Source of the DNA: Tubulanus polymorphus
Lineage: Eukaryota > Nemertea > Palaeonemertea > Tubulaniformes > Tubulanidae
Direction of reading: 5' to 3'
DNA: 64,000 nt
Assembly (NCBI RefSeq): GCF_964204645.1
Contig: NC_134028.1
Location: forward strand, 16,915,263-16,979,262
The notes below the pieces were generated by a model. That model made no database searches. It was not told the origin of the DNA and worked only from the letters and a program-made list of their open reading frames with translations. The position numbers and the translations under genes were made by a program. Below, in pieces: positions 43,813-59,360 of this stretch; the first letter of the stretch is position 1; each line of letters starts with the position of its first letter.

Positions 43813-46416
43813 AAAGAAGATGACGTTCAGATGCCGAATAATCGTCTGATGGCTATGAAGCGATTGATGTCCACCGAAAAGAGTCTGCAACGGAACCCTG
43901 AAAGAGCTGCTGCTTATGACAAGACGTTCAAAGACTATGTTGATCGAGGTTTCGCTCGTAAACTAAGTCCAGAAGAAGCTGCTAAGCCGAACACTAAAAG
44001 ATGGTTCCTGCCTCATCACGCAGTAGTGAATCCAAACAAGAAGAAGTTGAGAGTTGTTTTTGATGCTGGTGCCACCTGTGAAGGAAAGTCATTAAACAGC
44101 AAACTTCTAACTGGTCCAGATTTACTGCAGAGTTTACCAGGAATCCTGCTACGTTTTAGAGAGAATCCTGTTGCGATGATGGCTGATGTCGAAAAAATGT
44201 ACCATCAAGTCAGAGTAGCCGTAGACGATCAACCTGCATTAAGTTTCCTTTGGCGTGATATGAATGTTGACCAGAGTCCTGATGTTTACCAGATGATGGT
44301 GACGATATTTGGCGCGAAATGCTCACCAGCGATGGCAAACTATGCACTGAGAAAAGCAGCTGAAGACCACTGCCAAGAAGATGATCCTGTTTCTGTAGCT
44401 GCTGCTCAGGCTGTTAAGTCTAACTTCTACATGGATGACTTCTTAAAATCGGAAGAAGATGTTGCCTCAGGAAGTCAGATGCAGTCTGCTGTAACAGAAA
44501 TGGTCAAGAAAGGTGGTTTCCGTCTGACAGAATGGCAAAGTAACTCAAGAGAGCTGTTAGCCAGTGTACCAGATTCCGAAGTTGCTGTCAAGTCACTCAG
44601 TCCTGATGAGTGTTTACCGACTGATCGAGCCCTCGGAGTACTGTGGGATTGTGAAAAAGATACCCTTGGAGTTAAAGTCCAGGTGACTGATGTCCCGGCT
44701 ACTAAGCGTGGTCTGCTGAGTAAAGCTTCATCATTGTTTGATCCATTTGGTATTGCTGCACCATTTACTCTGGTAGCGAAGATACTGGTACAGCGTTTAT
44801 GGAGTGAAAAGATCGACTGGGATGCAGAATTGACAGGACCCGAACTCGTGGCGTGGCAGGGATGGATGGAGCAGTTGCAGAATGTCACCCAGTTACGAAT
44901 TCCAAGATGTCTACAGACGATAATTCCTGTTACTCGAGAACTTCACGTATTCTGCGATGCATCTGAAAAAGCATTTGGTGCTGTTGCATACTTGAGACTG
45001 GTGTCAGAATCTGGAGAAGTCCGACTGTCGTTTGTGATGTCTAAAGTCCGTGTCTCTCATCTGAAAAAGATGTCAATTGTACGCATGGAAACGCAAGCTG
45101 CGGTATTAGCTGTTAGATTGGCCAAGAATTTAAAAACAGAACTGACGTTTGCCGCCGATGACACTGTGTACTGGAGTGATAGTCTGATAGTACTGGGGTA
45201 TATCACTAATGAAAGTCGTCGTTTCCACGTCTTCATTGCCAACAGAATTGCAGAGATCCGTGACGAGTCGAAACCAGACCAGTGGCATCACATCCCTGGT
45301 TGTATGAATCCTGCAGATGTATGTTCCCGTGGTTCCTCAGCATCAGAACTTGTGGCAAACGATGAATGGTTGAACGGTCCAAGTTTTCTGTTGTCGCAGC
45401 CTGAAGACTGGCCACAGCGTGAGGAAGAATTTCCGAAATTACAAGATGAAGATCCAGAAGTTAGAAGACAGATGTATCATATCAATGTCGTTGGAACTGA
45501 AGTTCTACCTGACCCGGCAAGATTTTCATCTTGGGTGCGGTACAAACGTGTTGTCTCGTGGATCTGTCGTTATCAGAAGAATTTGAAGAAACTAACTCAG
45601 AAGATGTCTCCTTTGAAAAGCTCCTTGACGGCTGAGGAGTTGAAGGAAGCTAAATTATTGATTCTTCAAGATGTTCAAGCGAATTTGTTTCCCGCAGAGA
45701 TAGAAGCTTTGAAGCAGAAGAAATCCATTCCCAGACGAAGTCATATTCTGCAGTTAACACCAGTTATAACTGATGATGGTCTGCTACGCGCAAGAGGTCG
45801 TCTTGAGAATGCTCCGATTCCTTATTCTGCTAAGCACCCGATCCTGTTGCCGACGAAACATGAAGTTACAAGACTCGTTTTGATGAATAAACACTATTTG
45901 CTGTTTCATGCTGGTGTTGAGCACACATTAAATGAAGTCCGTCAAACGTACTGGGTTCCGAAAGGAAGATCGAGACTACGAAAGTTGGTGTTTGACTGCA
46001 AGCTTTGCAAGAAGAGACGAGTTAAACCAGAACCTCCATTGATGTCCGACTTGCCTGCTGTACGATTTGAACGAAGCTACCCGTTCTACAACACTGGTAT
46101 TGATTACTTTGGACCCTTCACTGTTAGAAGGTTCCGGAAAACCGAGAAACGTTATGGTGTTCTGATGACTTGCTTAACAACTCGGGCTGTCCATTTGGAA
46201 TTAGCGGAGAAGTTGGACACAGATAGTTTTCTGCTGTCGCTGAGAAGATTCATGGCTAGACGTGGTCATCCTGCAAAAATCCACTCTGACAATGGTACCA
46301 ATCTGAAAGGTGGTGAACGCGAACTTCGAGAATCCATAGCTGAATGGAATCAACAGAAGATATCCGACGAACTTACACAACTTGGTATTGAGTGGTACTT
46401 TCAGCCACCTGGACTC
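43813..46416 (+). pseudogene. BEL reverse transcriptase, RNase H and integrase (truncated core)
   Basis: Positions are counted from the ATG at 43831. RT: LRVVFDAGATCEGKSLN, MMADVEKMYHQVRV, FGAKCSPAMANYALR and FYMDDF (about residues 199-204). RNase H: VFCDASEKAFGAVAY (Asp about 376). Integrase zinc-binding: HAGVEHT, then CKLCKKR (about 693-727). Integrase core: GIDYFGPF (Asp about 758) and IHSDNGTN (Asp about 820). Normal sequence stops after WYFQPPG; the third acid and the C-terminus are replaced by inverted DNA. Confidence 0.9.
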
Positions 46417-46550
46417 TCGAAGTTCGCGTTCACCACCTTTCAGATTGGTACCATTGTCAGAGTGGATTTTTGCAGGATGACCACGTCTAGCCATGAATCT
46501 TCTCAGCGACAGCAGAAAACTTGGACCGTTCAACCATTCATCATTTGCAC
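46417..46550 (-). repeat. Fold-back copy of BEL pol
   Basis: 46417-46530 is the reverse complement of about 46215-46335 (integrase core). The next ~35 bases are the reverse complement of about 45350-45385. The two sources share TTTTCTG.TGTCGC, so the switch took place at microhomology. Confidence 0.85.
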
Positions 46551-46553
46551 GCG

Positions 46554-47069
46554 ATGGCAGCCCTCCAAGCACAGTTGATGGTTTCCAGAATCAGTGGGCT
46601 GGAAGCAGACCGGATGCATGATTTTGACGATGAAGACTCTGACACCCGGAGGCCATCGGCACCCAGAAGACCGCCACTTGTTCCTGATCCAGATGAAGAA
46701 GATGAAGGCGATCCTTGGAGATTCCATCCCAGACCCAGAGGTGATGAGCCGAGAATACCCAGACCTGATCGTCATCATGATGCCAGAGTTCTGAAATCAC
46801 TGCCGAAAGTCAAGTTGCCGACATTCAAGGGCGATACAGCAGAATGGCCAAGATGGTTGTCGCTGTTTAGAGCACTGGTAGATGAACAGCATGCCCTAAC
46901 CGACGTTGAGAAGATGACTCATTTACAGTCAAGTGTTGCTGGTGTTGCACAGAAGCTAATTTCTGGAATGATGTTTGATGGAAGACAGTACCGAGATGCC
47001 CTGAAAGTTCTTCAAGATCGTTATGGAAAAGAAGAAGACATTGTTCATGCGTGTCTGCAGAAGATTTTT
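46554..47069 (+). repeat. Displaced copy of BEL gag, middle part
   Basis: Nearly identical to 41763-42278 (offset 4791). It ends abruptly at AAGATTTTT and is followed by 16 unrelated bases. Confidence 0.9.
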
Positions 47070-47085
47070 CACCGTGTTGCACGCC

Positions 47086-47536
47086 ACCGGATGTCTGTCC
47101 ACTGATGAATGAGAGAAAGCAGGGAAAATGTCTACAGACGTTGCCTTGAAGGAGAGAAGACGAGCCAGAGGTGTGGCGAAGGCTGGTTTCACACGGAAGT
47201 GTAACAAAGCAGAAGACCTCATTGCTGTAAATGGAAGTCGACGGGAATTGGGACAGCTCATATCCGAGATTGATGTTGCTGTTGAAGACGTCCAGAAGAC
47301 CAATGAAGGCGTGGTTGCTTTGCTGACTGCCGAACGGAAATTATTGAAGCCGACGCATACCTTGCCGAAGTAGAGACACGCCAACGTCAGGTTGTGTCAT
47401 CTATACATGGTTATTTAGCCTTCCGAGGGGGCGGTGAGTCCAGCGTATCGAAGGTGTCTTCTAGAGGTTCCGAAGCATCAAAAGCTGCTGATGTCCAAGC
47501 AAAACTGAAGGCCCTTGAGGTGAAGCAGCTTGAGAG
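47086..47536 (+). repeat. Displaced copy of BEL leader and gag start
   Basis: Matches 41235-41685 (offset 5851) including the gag ATG, with a few substitutions and a one-base loss near 47336 that brings a stop. It lies after the copy of a later gag part, so the order is swapped. Confidence 0.9.
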
Positions 47537-49170
<1,634 letters not shown>

Positions 49171-49176
49171 TACGAA

Positions 49177-49663
49177 AATGGTACACGTGTAATTGTAAAT
49201 GAAAATACACGTGTAAAATTGGCCCAATTTTACACGTGTACTTTATCCCAATTACACGTGTACTTCATCCTAATTACACGTGTATTACACGTGTACTTCA
49301 TCCAAATTACACGTGTACTTCATCCTAACTACACGTGTAGTTCATCCTTATTACACGTGTATTTCATCCTGTATTACACATGTACTTTATCCCAATTACA
49401 CGTGTACTTCATCCTAATTACACGTGTACTTCATCCAAATTAAACGTGTACTTCATCCTAACTACACGTGTAGTTCATCCTTATTACACGTGTATTTCAT
49501 CCTGTATTACACATGTACTTTATCCCAATTACACGTGTATTTCATCCTAATTACACGTGTATTTCATCCAGTGTTGCACGTGTACTTTATCCTAATTACA
49601 CGTGTATTTCATCCAATATTACACGTGTCTTACACGTGTACTTCATGCTAAATACATGTGTCT
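49177..49663. repeat. E-box (ACACGTGT) array 1, about 22-bp unit
   Basis: About 22 units of the type TTACACGTGTACTTCATCC. The ACACGTGT palindrome (CACGTG E-box core) recurs every 21-23 bases. Long ORFs (YTC / LITRVLHVYF peptides) result from the repeat. Confidence 0.9.
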
Positions 49664-51254
49664 TTGATTGCCATTTTTTGTTGAATTCAAATCAAACCAC
49701 CATGTGAGGAAATCTCCTTAATCTATGTGCTGTTTAGAATGAACACTCAAGAGATTCACATTTTCCATACTAACTGATTTATTCATCTTCATAAATTTTA
49801 TAAATTTTTGAGTAATTGCATGTCTTATGTTGGCCTCTTTTGCACCCTTCTCCTTTCGACATTGTTCTGAAATGATAACCATTTGAAAAAAATTAAGCAA
49901 AAGTATACAATGATTTCTTTACGAGGATAAATAAATCAACTTCAGCTGCTTGGGATGATGATTAAATTATATAGCTTTTTCTAACAGTCTTCTGCATATA
50001 ACAGCTAAGTTTTTTCACTCTTAATGACTTTATTTTAAGCCATATGGTGAAATGCTTGACAATCTGGAAATTTCAATGTTCAACGCCACCTGATGAAAAA
50101 CAAGGGGTCTAGGGACACCATGCCCGTATGGTTACGAATGCTAAACAATCAACATAATGAAATAGAAACAGGACATTGAAACTCACCACAATCATAGAAC
50201 ATGTCACAAGCTACAATTTTACAATTGATCGATGTTATAATGTATTCATAGGTACCAAAATAAATTAGACAAATTGTATATAATTCAATACTCAACTCCC
50301 CCTGGTGGTGAGAACAAAAACCTGGGTAACCCCAATTCCACATGAGGTGAATACTACAAAAGTGGTAACAATTATCAAATATCAAGACTATAAGCCTAAT
50401 TTCATGTCCAGCATACAAGTTTAATTGCGATGATGGGCGCACAACAAAATCTAAATGACCCTGCAGTTTTTAGATTGGATGCATAAACACTAAAGACACT
50501 CCGTTTTTATCCCTCACAATTGGAATGATCATTTACAATTTTTTCACTGGACATTCAATCATTTAAGGCCTACTAATACTATAGGCTAACTAATTCAAAT
50601 TTAATTCAATACTAGGTCATGTTGCTTTTCATTCCAATAAACATATTCTTTTAGTGACCTATAAACCTTTACTTTACTACATAACAATAATCATACCTGA
50701 ACAATCCACAACGCGTCCTTTATACGCGGGATAATAATAAATGGCCTTCGACTTTTTTGTTCTTCCACTTCCATTCCAATCCATTCTAATAAATCTAATT
50801 CAATGATCCATTCAATGATCCACTATGTGTTTGACCTCAAACAAAGAAGCAGTGTCACTTTCGGCCCAGTTGTCAATGATCCCCTTTTATGGACTGATTG
50901 TCATCCATTATTGCGTTTTGCAATCATTATGAGAATAGAATAGATCACAGGCACTCGCCGATGGGCTTGGGATACAGTTGCTGGGGTTTTTGATAGTGTA
51001 TTTGTGTTTTCATTCGTTATTCTGCAATAAATCCGAGAAAAAATGCCTTGGTACTGATACGTTTATAAAGATAATGGCCGCTGGCTCCACACACGGCGAC
51101 CTCACAAAATACTGAACAAACTTCATTTTTCAATCTAAAATCAAAACTTTTATTTTATACGACACTTACTAGTGATATGACAGTTATATATCCTATTATT
51201 CCATCCAATTGTGAGACACTGTCAATTTGTGAAACGTCTTTAGTAATATAAAAG

Positions 51255-51483
51255 AAAAGGTAGTTGACGAAGCGTGAGCGTATAGGAAAAACTTTACAGG
51301 CGTTGAGACGGCAACACTAGGTCACACGGGCACCTGCTACAAGTATTCCCCTTCTATATTCAAATAAAGCGGGATTTCGTTATGACGTCACTCAGCGGTT
51401 GAACGACGTTCGGTGACCTAGTGTTGCCGTCTCAACGCCTGTAAAGTTTTTCCTATACGCTCACGCTTCGTCAACTACCTTTT
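51255..51483. mobile_element. 229-bp palindrome, 71-bp perfect arms (unit 1)
   Basis: 51255-51325 (AAAAGGTAGTTGACGAAGCG...) is the exact inverse of 51413-51483. The 87-base loop contains TATGACGTCACTC, a CRE consensus. Copies: 54819-55047, 58381-58609, 62406-62634. It is either a fold-back MITE or a hairpin-forming element; no ORF. Confidence 0.85.
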
Positions 51484-51837
51484 TGTAGCGGAAATTCCGT
51501 GATGATGTTATAGGCGCCAAATTTAAATCACTTTCTTGCCTGCATAGCAGTTTTATAACCGGGCCAGAGCGCCAGTTTTGAATCCCTCATGTATCGCCAC
51601 AGATAGCGTCTAATATTTATAGATCCTTAAAATAGCATCAATTATTCAATTTCCTTATCCTTTATTCCCGTTTATAACCTGGTTACCTTTCTTACTGCGT
51701 TGCGGGACGAACTCAGCTCGCGTCCGGTCGAGTTGTGTTCGTTGGGGGATTTTACACAGACTATGTTGTCTTACCGTCTTTATAACTATTCGGCGGAACC
51801 AGTTGTTCAAAGAAATCAAACTGCTCTTAAAGCACAT

Positions 51838-52235
51838 CATCCTAATTACACGTGTATTACACGTGTACTTCATCCAAATTACACGTGTACTTCATCCTAA
51901 CTACACGTGTAGTTCATCCTTATTACACGTGTATTTCATCCTGTATTACACATGTACTTTATCCCAATTACACGTGTACTTCATCCTAATTACACGTGTA
52001 CTTCATCCAAATTAAACGTGTACTTCATCCTAACTACACGTGTAGTTCATCCTTATTACACGTGTATTTCATCCTGTATTACACATGTACTTTATCCCAA
52101 TTACACGTGTATTTCATCCTAATTACACGTGTATTTCATCCAGTGTTGCACGTGTACTTTATCCTAATTACACGTGTATTTCATCCAATATTACACGTGT
52201 CTTACACGTGTACTTCATGCTAAATACATGTGTCT
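51838..52235. repeat. E-box array 2
   Basis: About 18 of the 22-bp ACACGTGT units; same internal order as the right part of array 1. Confidence 0.9.
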
Positions 52236-52966
52236 TTGATTGCCATTTTTTGTTGAATTCAAATCAAACCACCATGTGAGGAAATCTCCTTAATCTATGT
52301 GCTGTTTAGAATGAACACTCAAGAGATTCACATTTTCCATACTAACTGATTTATTCATCTTCATAAATTTTATAAATTTTTGAGTAATTGCATGTCTTAT
52401 GTTGGCCTCTTTTGCACCCTTCTCCTTTCGACATTGTTCTGAAATGATAACCATTTGAAAAAAATTAAGCAAAAGTATACAATGATTTCTTTACGAGGAT
52501 AAATAAATCAACTTCAGCTGCTTGGGATGATGATTAAATTATATAGCTTTTTCTAACAGTCTTCTGCATATAACAGCTAAGTTTTTTCACTCTTAATGAC
52601 TTTATTTTAAGCCATATGGTGAAATGCTTGACAATCTGGAAATTTCAATGTTCAACGCCACCTGATGAAAAACAAGGGGTCTAGGGACACCATGCCCGTA
52701 TGGTTACGAATGCTAAACAATCAACATAATGAAATAGAAACAGGACATTGAAACTCACCACAATCATAGAACATGTCACAAGCTACAATTTTACAATTGA
52801 TCGATGTTATAATGTATTCATAGGTACCAAAATAAATTAGACAAATTGTATATAATTCAATACTCAACTCCCCCTGGTGGTGAGAACAAAAACCTGGGTA
52901 ACCCCAATTCCACATGAGGTGAATACTACAAAAGTGGTAACAATTATCAAATATCAAGACTATAAG

Positions 52967-53958
52967 TCAAAACCTGTCGATATTTTCCTTCAAAAACCTT
53001 CTTCTATCTACGAATGAGAACTGATGACACCAAGATGGCTGCCAAATGTGTCATGCTTGACTGATCGAAAAATCTGTCTCGTATGTTTTAGATTGTTAAA
53101 AAATGTATACCCATCTCAAATTTCAAAGAAAAATTGCAAACCATTAGGCAGCTACAAGGCAAAAATGACCTTTTTGGGTACAAAAAAGGTCACATGATGG
53201 CCATCTTGTGTCAAGATGGCCATCTTCATCTTCAAAATCTCCTTTGAAAATTCCACCCTATGATCAAAGTGCACAAACCCCATACAACCGTTTCACACAG
53301 GGAGACCTGTATTGACTAGTGCCCTTTTCATAAGAGCTGAACCCTCGTTCTTCCAGCTTGGATCCGCCCCTGTAAAACAACAACAAATGAATGCTAGCCA
53401 TTATATATTGAATTCATGTAGCCTACTTACGTATTATTTAGCTGACCCGGTTTGGGTCCAACTTTTTTCCTCATGGAAGACTTTCATTGCGTCACATCCA
53501 GTCCAATGCCTTGACAATTAGTTCTTCTTTTAAATGAGTGGACAACAGCATGCATGCACCCAACAGTATTAGGTTTTCCGACTAATCAGCGTATGGCAGC
53601 AGCTGTTGTATCATCCAATAGTGAGTAGGCATCCTAAAATGAGAAGAATTTACAATGCTTACGCTATAATCTTTACTAAAACCATTCCGACGCTCATATA
53701 ATATATAATGTAAATACCTGATTTTCATCACGCTGTCGTTGTTGAGAAATCAGTGGAGAATTGAAGGCGCTAACATCGTTTTCCAACAATCCCCCAGTGG
53801 ACACATTTTTAAGCCAAAAAAACGGGAATTCCAATTTTATAGTGTCTGTCCTTGGATCAATTCTTATTGGTGTAGACCCTATAAAGTTTGAAAAAAAAAT
53901 GGTCAAGAATTGATTGCACCAACGTCGTTTTTGCCCCCAGTCGAAACTCCGACAGCGA
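52967..53958. repeat. 992-bp segment absent from unit 1
   Basis: Unit 1 joins ...AAGACTATAAG directly to CCTAATTTCATG, while units 2-4 have this segment in between. It begins with pearl-like sequence (GACACCAAGATGGCTGCCAA) and goes on with unique sequence. Either an insertion before amplification or a deletion in unit 1. Confidence 0.8.
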
Positions 53959-54818
53959 CCTAATTTCATGTCCAGCATACAAGTTTAATTGCGATGATGG
54001 GCGCACAACAAAATCTAAATGACCCTGCAGTTTTTAGATTGGATGCATAAACACTAAAGACACTCCGTTTTTATCCCTCACAATTGGAATGATCATTTAC
54101 AATTTTTTCACTGGACATTCAATCATTTAAGGCCTACTAATACTATAGGCTAACTAATTCAAATTTAATTCAATACTAGGTCATGTTGCTTTTCATTCCA
54201 ATAAACATATTCTTTTAGTGACCTATAAACCTTTACTTTACTACATAACAATAATCATACCTGAACAATCCACAACGCGTCCTTTATACGCGGGATAATA
54301 ATAAATGGCCTTCGACTTTTTTGTTCTTCCACTTCCATTCCAATCCATTCTAATAAATCTAATTCAATGATCCATTCAATGATCCACTATGTGTTTGACC
54401 TCAAACAAAGAAGCAGTGTCACTTTCGGCCCAGTTGTCAATGATCCCCTTTTATGGACTGATTGTCATCCATTATTGCGTTTTGCAATCATTATGAGAAT
54501 AGAATAGATCACAGGCACTCGCCGATGGGCTTGGGATACAGTTGCTGGGGTTTTTGATAGTGTATTTGTGTTTTCATTCGTTATTCTGCAATAAATCCGA
54601 GAAAAAATGCCTTGGTACTGATACGTTTATAAAGATAATGGCCGCTGGCTCCACACACGGCGACCTCACAAAATACTGAACAAACTTCATTTTTCAATCT
54701 AAAATCAAAACTTTTATTTTATACGACACTTACTAGTGATATGACAGTTATATATCCTATTATTCCATCCAATTGTGAGACACTGTCAATTTGTGAAACG
54801 TCTTTAGTAATATAAAAG

Positions 54819-55047
54819 AAAAGGTAGTTGACGAAGCGTGAGCGTATAGGAAAAACTTTACAGGCGTTGAGACGGCAACACTAGGTCACACGGGCACCTG
54901 CTACAAGTATTCCCCTTCTATATTCAAATAAAGCGGGATTTCGTTATGACGTCACTCAGCGGTTGAACGACGTTCGGTGACCTAGTGTTGCCGTCTCAAC
55001 GCCTGTAAAGTTTTTCCTATACGCTCACGCTTCGTCAACTACCTTTT
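54819..55047. mobile_element. 229-bp palindrome (unit 2)
   Basis: Identical copy of the palindrome of unit 1, with the CRE-containing loop. Confidence 0.85.
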
Positions 55048-55401
55048 TGTAGCGGAAATTCCGTGATGATGTTATAGGCGCCAAATTTAAATCACTTTCT
55101 TGCCTGCATAGCAGTTTTATAACCGGGCCAGAGCGCCAGTTTTGAATCCCTCATGTATCGCCACAGATAGCGTCTAATATTTATAGATCCTTAAAATAGC
55201 ATCAATTATTCAATTTCCTTATCCTTTATTCCCGTTTATAACCTGGTTACCTTTCTTACTGCGTTGCGGGACGAACTCAGCTCGCGTCCGGTCGAGTTGT
55301 GTTCGTTGGGGGATTTTACACAGACTATGTTGTCTTACCGTCTTTATAACTATTCGGCGGAACCAGTTGTTCAAAGAAATCAAACTGCTCTTAAAGCACA
55401 T

Positions 55402-55799
55402 CATCCTAATTACACGTGTATTACACGTGTACTTCATCCAAATTACACGTGTACTTCATCCTAACTACACGTGTAGTTCATCCTTATTACACGTGTATTT
55501 CATCCTGTATTACACATGTACTTTATCCCAATTACACGTGTACTTCATCCTAATTACACGTGTACTTCATCCAAATTAAACGTGTACTTCATCCTAACTA
55601 CACGTGTAGTTCATCCTTATTACACGTGTATTTCATCCTGTATTACACATGTACTTTATCCCAATTACACGTGTATTTCATCCTAATTACACGTGTATTT
55701 CATCCAGTGTTGCACGTGTACTTTATCCTAATTACACGTGTATTTCATCCAATATTACACGTGTCTTACACGTGTACTTCATGCTAAATACATGTGTCT
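55402..55799. repeat. E-box array 3
   Basis: Copy of array 2, displaced by 3564 bp. Confidence 0.9.
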
Positions 55800-58380
55800 T
55801 TGATTGCCATTTTTTGTTGAATTCAAATCAAACCACCATGTGAGGAAATCTCCTTAATCTATGTGCTGTTTAGAATGAACACTCAAGAGATTCACATTTT
55901 CCATACTAACTGATTTATTCATCTTCATAAATTTTATAAATTTTTGAGTAATTGCATGTCTTATGTTGGCCTCTTTTGCACCCTTCTCCTTTCGACATTG
56001 TTCTGAAATGATAACCATTTGAAAAAAATTAAGCAAAAGTATACAATGATTTCTTTACGAGGATAAATAAATCAACTTCAGCTGCTTGGGATGATGATTA
56101 AATTATATAGCTTTTTCTAACAGTCTTCTGCATATAACAGCTAAGTTTTTTCACTCTTAATGACTTTATTTTAAGCCATATGGTGAAATGCTTGACAATC
56201 TGGAAATTTCAATGTTCAACGCCACCTGATGAAAAACAAGGGGTCTAGGGACACCATGCCCGTATGGTTACGAATGCTAAACAATCAACATAATGAAATA
56301 GAAACAGGACATTGAAACTCACCACAATCATAGAACATGTCACAAGCTACAATTTTACAATTGATCGATGTTATAATGTATTCATAGGTACCAAAATAAA
56401 TTAGACAAATTGTATATAATTCAATACTCAACTCCCCCTGGTGGTGAGAACAAAAACCTGGGTAACCCCAATTCCACATGAGGTGAATACTACAAAAGTG
56501 GTAACAATTATCAAATATCAAGACTATAAGTCAAAACCTGTCGATATTTTCCTTCAAAAACCTTCTTCTATCTACGAATGAGAACTGATGACACCAAGAT
56601 GGCTGCCAAATGTGTCATGCTTGACTGATCGAAAAATCTGTCTCGTATGTTTTAGATTGTTAAAAAATGTATACCCATCTCAAATTTCAAAGAAAAATTG
56701 CAAACCATTAGGCAGCTACAAGGCAAAAATGACCTTTTTGGGTACAAAAAAGGTCACATGATGGCCATCTTGTGTCAAGATGGCCATCTTCATCTTCAAA
56801 ATCTCCTTTGAAAATTCCACCCTATGATCAAAGTGCACAAACCCCATACAACCGTTTCACACAGGGAGACCTGTATTGACTAGTGCCCTTTTCATAAGAG
56901 CTGAACCCTCGTTCTTCCAGCTTGGATCCGCCCCTGTAAAACAACAACAAATGAATGCTAGCCATTATATATTGAATTCATGTAGCCTACTTACGTATTA
57001 TTTAGCTGACCCGGTTTGGGTCCAACTTTTTTCCTCATGGAAGACTTTCATTGCGTCACATCCAGTCCAATGCCTTGACAATTAGTTCTTCTTTTAAATG
57101 AGTGGACAACAGCATGCATGCACCCAACAGTATTAGGTTTTCCGACTAATCAGCGTATGGCAGCAGCTGTTGTATCATCCAATAGTGAGTAGGCATCCTA
57201 AAATGAGAAGAATTTACAATGCTTACGCTATAATCTTTACTAAAACCATTCCGACGCTCATATAATATATAATGTAAATACCTGATTTTCATCACGCTGT
57301 CGTTGTTGAGAAATCAGTGGAGAATTGAAGGCGCTAACATCGTTTTCCAACAATCCCCCAGTGGACACATTTTTAAGCCAAAAAAACGGGAATTCCAATT
57401 TTATAGTGTCTGTCCTTGGATCAATTCTTATTGGTGTAGACCCTATAAAGTTTGAAAAAAAAATGGTCAAGAATTGATTGCACCAACGTCGTTTTTGCCC
57501 CCAGTCGAAACTCCGACAGCGACCTAATTTCATGTCCAGCATACAAGTTTAATTGCGATGATGGGCGCACAACAAAATCTAAATGACCCTGCAGTTTTTA
57601 GATTGGATGCATAAACACTAAAGACACTCCGTTTTTATCCCTCACAATTGGAATGATCATTTACAATTTTTTCACTGGACATTCAATCATTTAAGGCCTA
57701 CTAATACTATAGGCTAACTAATTCAAATTTAATTCAATACTAGGTCATGTTGCTTTTCATTCCAATAAACATATTCTTTTAGTGACCTATAAACCTTTAC
57801 TTTACTACATAACAATAATCATACCTGAACAATCCACAACGCGTCCTTTATACGCGGGATAATAATAAATGGCCTTCGACTTTTTTGTTCTTCCACTTCC
57901 ATTCCAATCCATTCTAATAAATCTAATTCAATGATCCATTCAATGATCCACTATGTGTTTGACCTCAAACAAAGAAGCAGTGTCACTTTCGGCCCAGTTG
58001 TCAATGATCCCCTTTTATGGACTGATTGTCATCCATTATTGCGTTTTGCAATCATTATGAGAATAGAATAGATCACAGGCACTCGCCGATGGGCTTGGGA
58101 TACAGTTGCTGGGTTTTTGATAGTGTATTTGTGTTTTCATTCGTTATTCTGCAATAAATCCGAGAAAAATGCCTTGGTACTGATACGTTTATAAAGATAA
58201 TGGCCGCTGGCTCCACACACGGCGACCTCACAAAATACTGAACAAACTTCATTTTTCAATCTAAAATCAAAACTTTTATTTTATACGACACTTACTAGTG
58301 ATATGACAGTTATATATCCTATTATTCCATCCAATTGTGAGACACTGTCAATTTGTGAAACGTCTTTAGTAATATAAAAG

Positions 58381-58609
58381 AAAAGGTAGTTGACGAAGCG
58401 TGAGCGTATAGGAAAAACTTTACAGGCGTTGAGACGGCAACACTAGGTCACACGGGCACCTGCTACAAGTATTCCCCTTCTATATTCAAATAAAGCGGGA
58501 TTTCGTTATGACGTCACTCAGCGGTTGAACGACGTTCGGTGACCTAGTGTTGCCGTCTCAACGCCTGTAAAGTTTTTCCTATACGCTCACGCTTCGTCAA
58601 CTACCTTTT
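58381..58609. mobile_element. 229-bp palindrome (unit 3)
   Basis: Identical copy of the palindrome. Confidence 0.85.
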
Positions 58610-58962
58610 TGTAGCGGAAATTCCGTGATGATGTTATAGGCGCCAAATTTAAATCACTTTCTTGCCTGCATAGCAGTTTTATAACCGGGCCAGAGCGCCA
58701 GTTTTGAATCCCTCATGTATCGCCACAGATAGCGTCTAATATTTATAGATCCTTAAAATAGCATCAATTATTCAATTTCCTTATCCTTTATTCCCGTTTA
58801 TAACCTGGTTACCTTTCTTACTGCGTTGCGGACGAACTCAGCTCGCGTCCGGTCGAGTTGTGTTCGTTGGGGGATTTTACACAGACTATGTTGTCTTACC
58901 GTCTTTATAACTATTCGGCGGAACCAGTTGTTCAAAGAAATCAAACTGCTCTTAAAGCACAT

Positions 58963-59360
58963 CATCCTAATTACACGTGTATTACACGTGTACTTCATCC
59001 AAATTACACGTGTACTTCATCCTAACTACACGTGTAGTTCATCCTTATTACACGTGTATTTCATCCTGTATTACACATGTACTTTATCCCAATTACACGT
59101 GTACTTCATCCTAATTACACGTGTACTTCATCCAAATTAAACGTGTACTTCATCCTAACTACACGTGTAGTTCATCCTTATTACACGTGTATTTCATCCT
59201 GTATTACACATGTACTTTATCCCAATTACACGTGTATTTCATCCTAATTACACGTGTATTTCATCCAGTGTTGCACGTGTACTTTATCCTAATTACACGT
59301 GTATTTCATCCAATATTACACGTGTCTTACACGTGTACTTCATGCTAAATACATGTGTCT
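58963..59360. repeat. E-box array 4
   Basis: Copy of array 3, displaced by 3561 bp. Confidence 0.9.

Larger units (their letters stand above)
41235..47536 (+). mobile_element. BEL/Pao LTR retrotransposon with scrambled 3' end
   Basis: Internal region with gag, protease, RT, RNase H and integrase in the usual BEL order. It is interrupted by a 10-bp duplication, a nonsense codon and, from 46417, a fold-back plus two out-of-order gag copies. It ends in a (TA)n tract at 47539. It cannot be autonomous in this state. Confidence 0.9.

Noticed and set aside
49177-59360. CRISPR-like array
   Set aside because: Short, degenerate palindromic units without spacers of constant length in a eukaryotic genome; a tandem repeat, not CRISPR.
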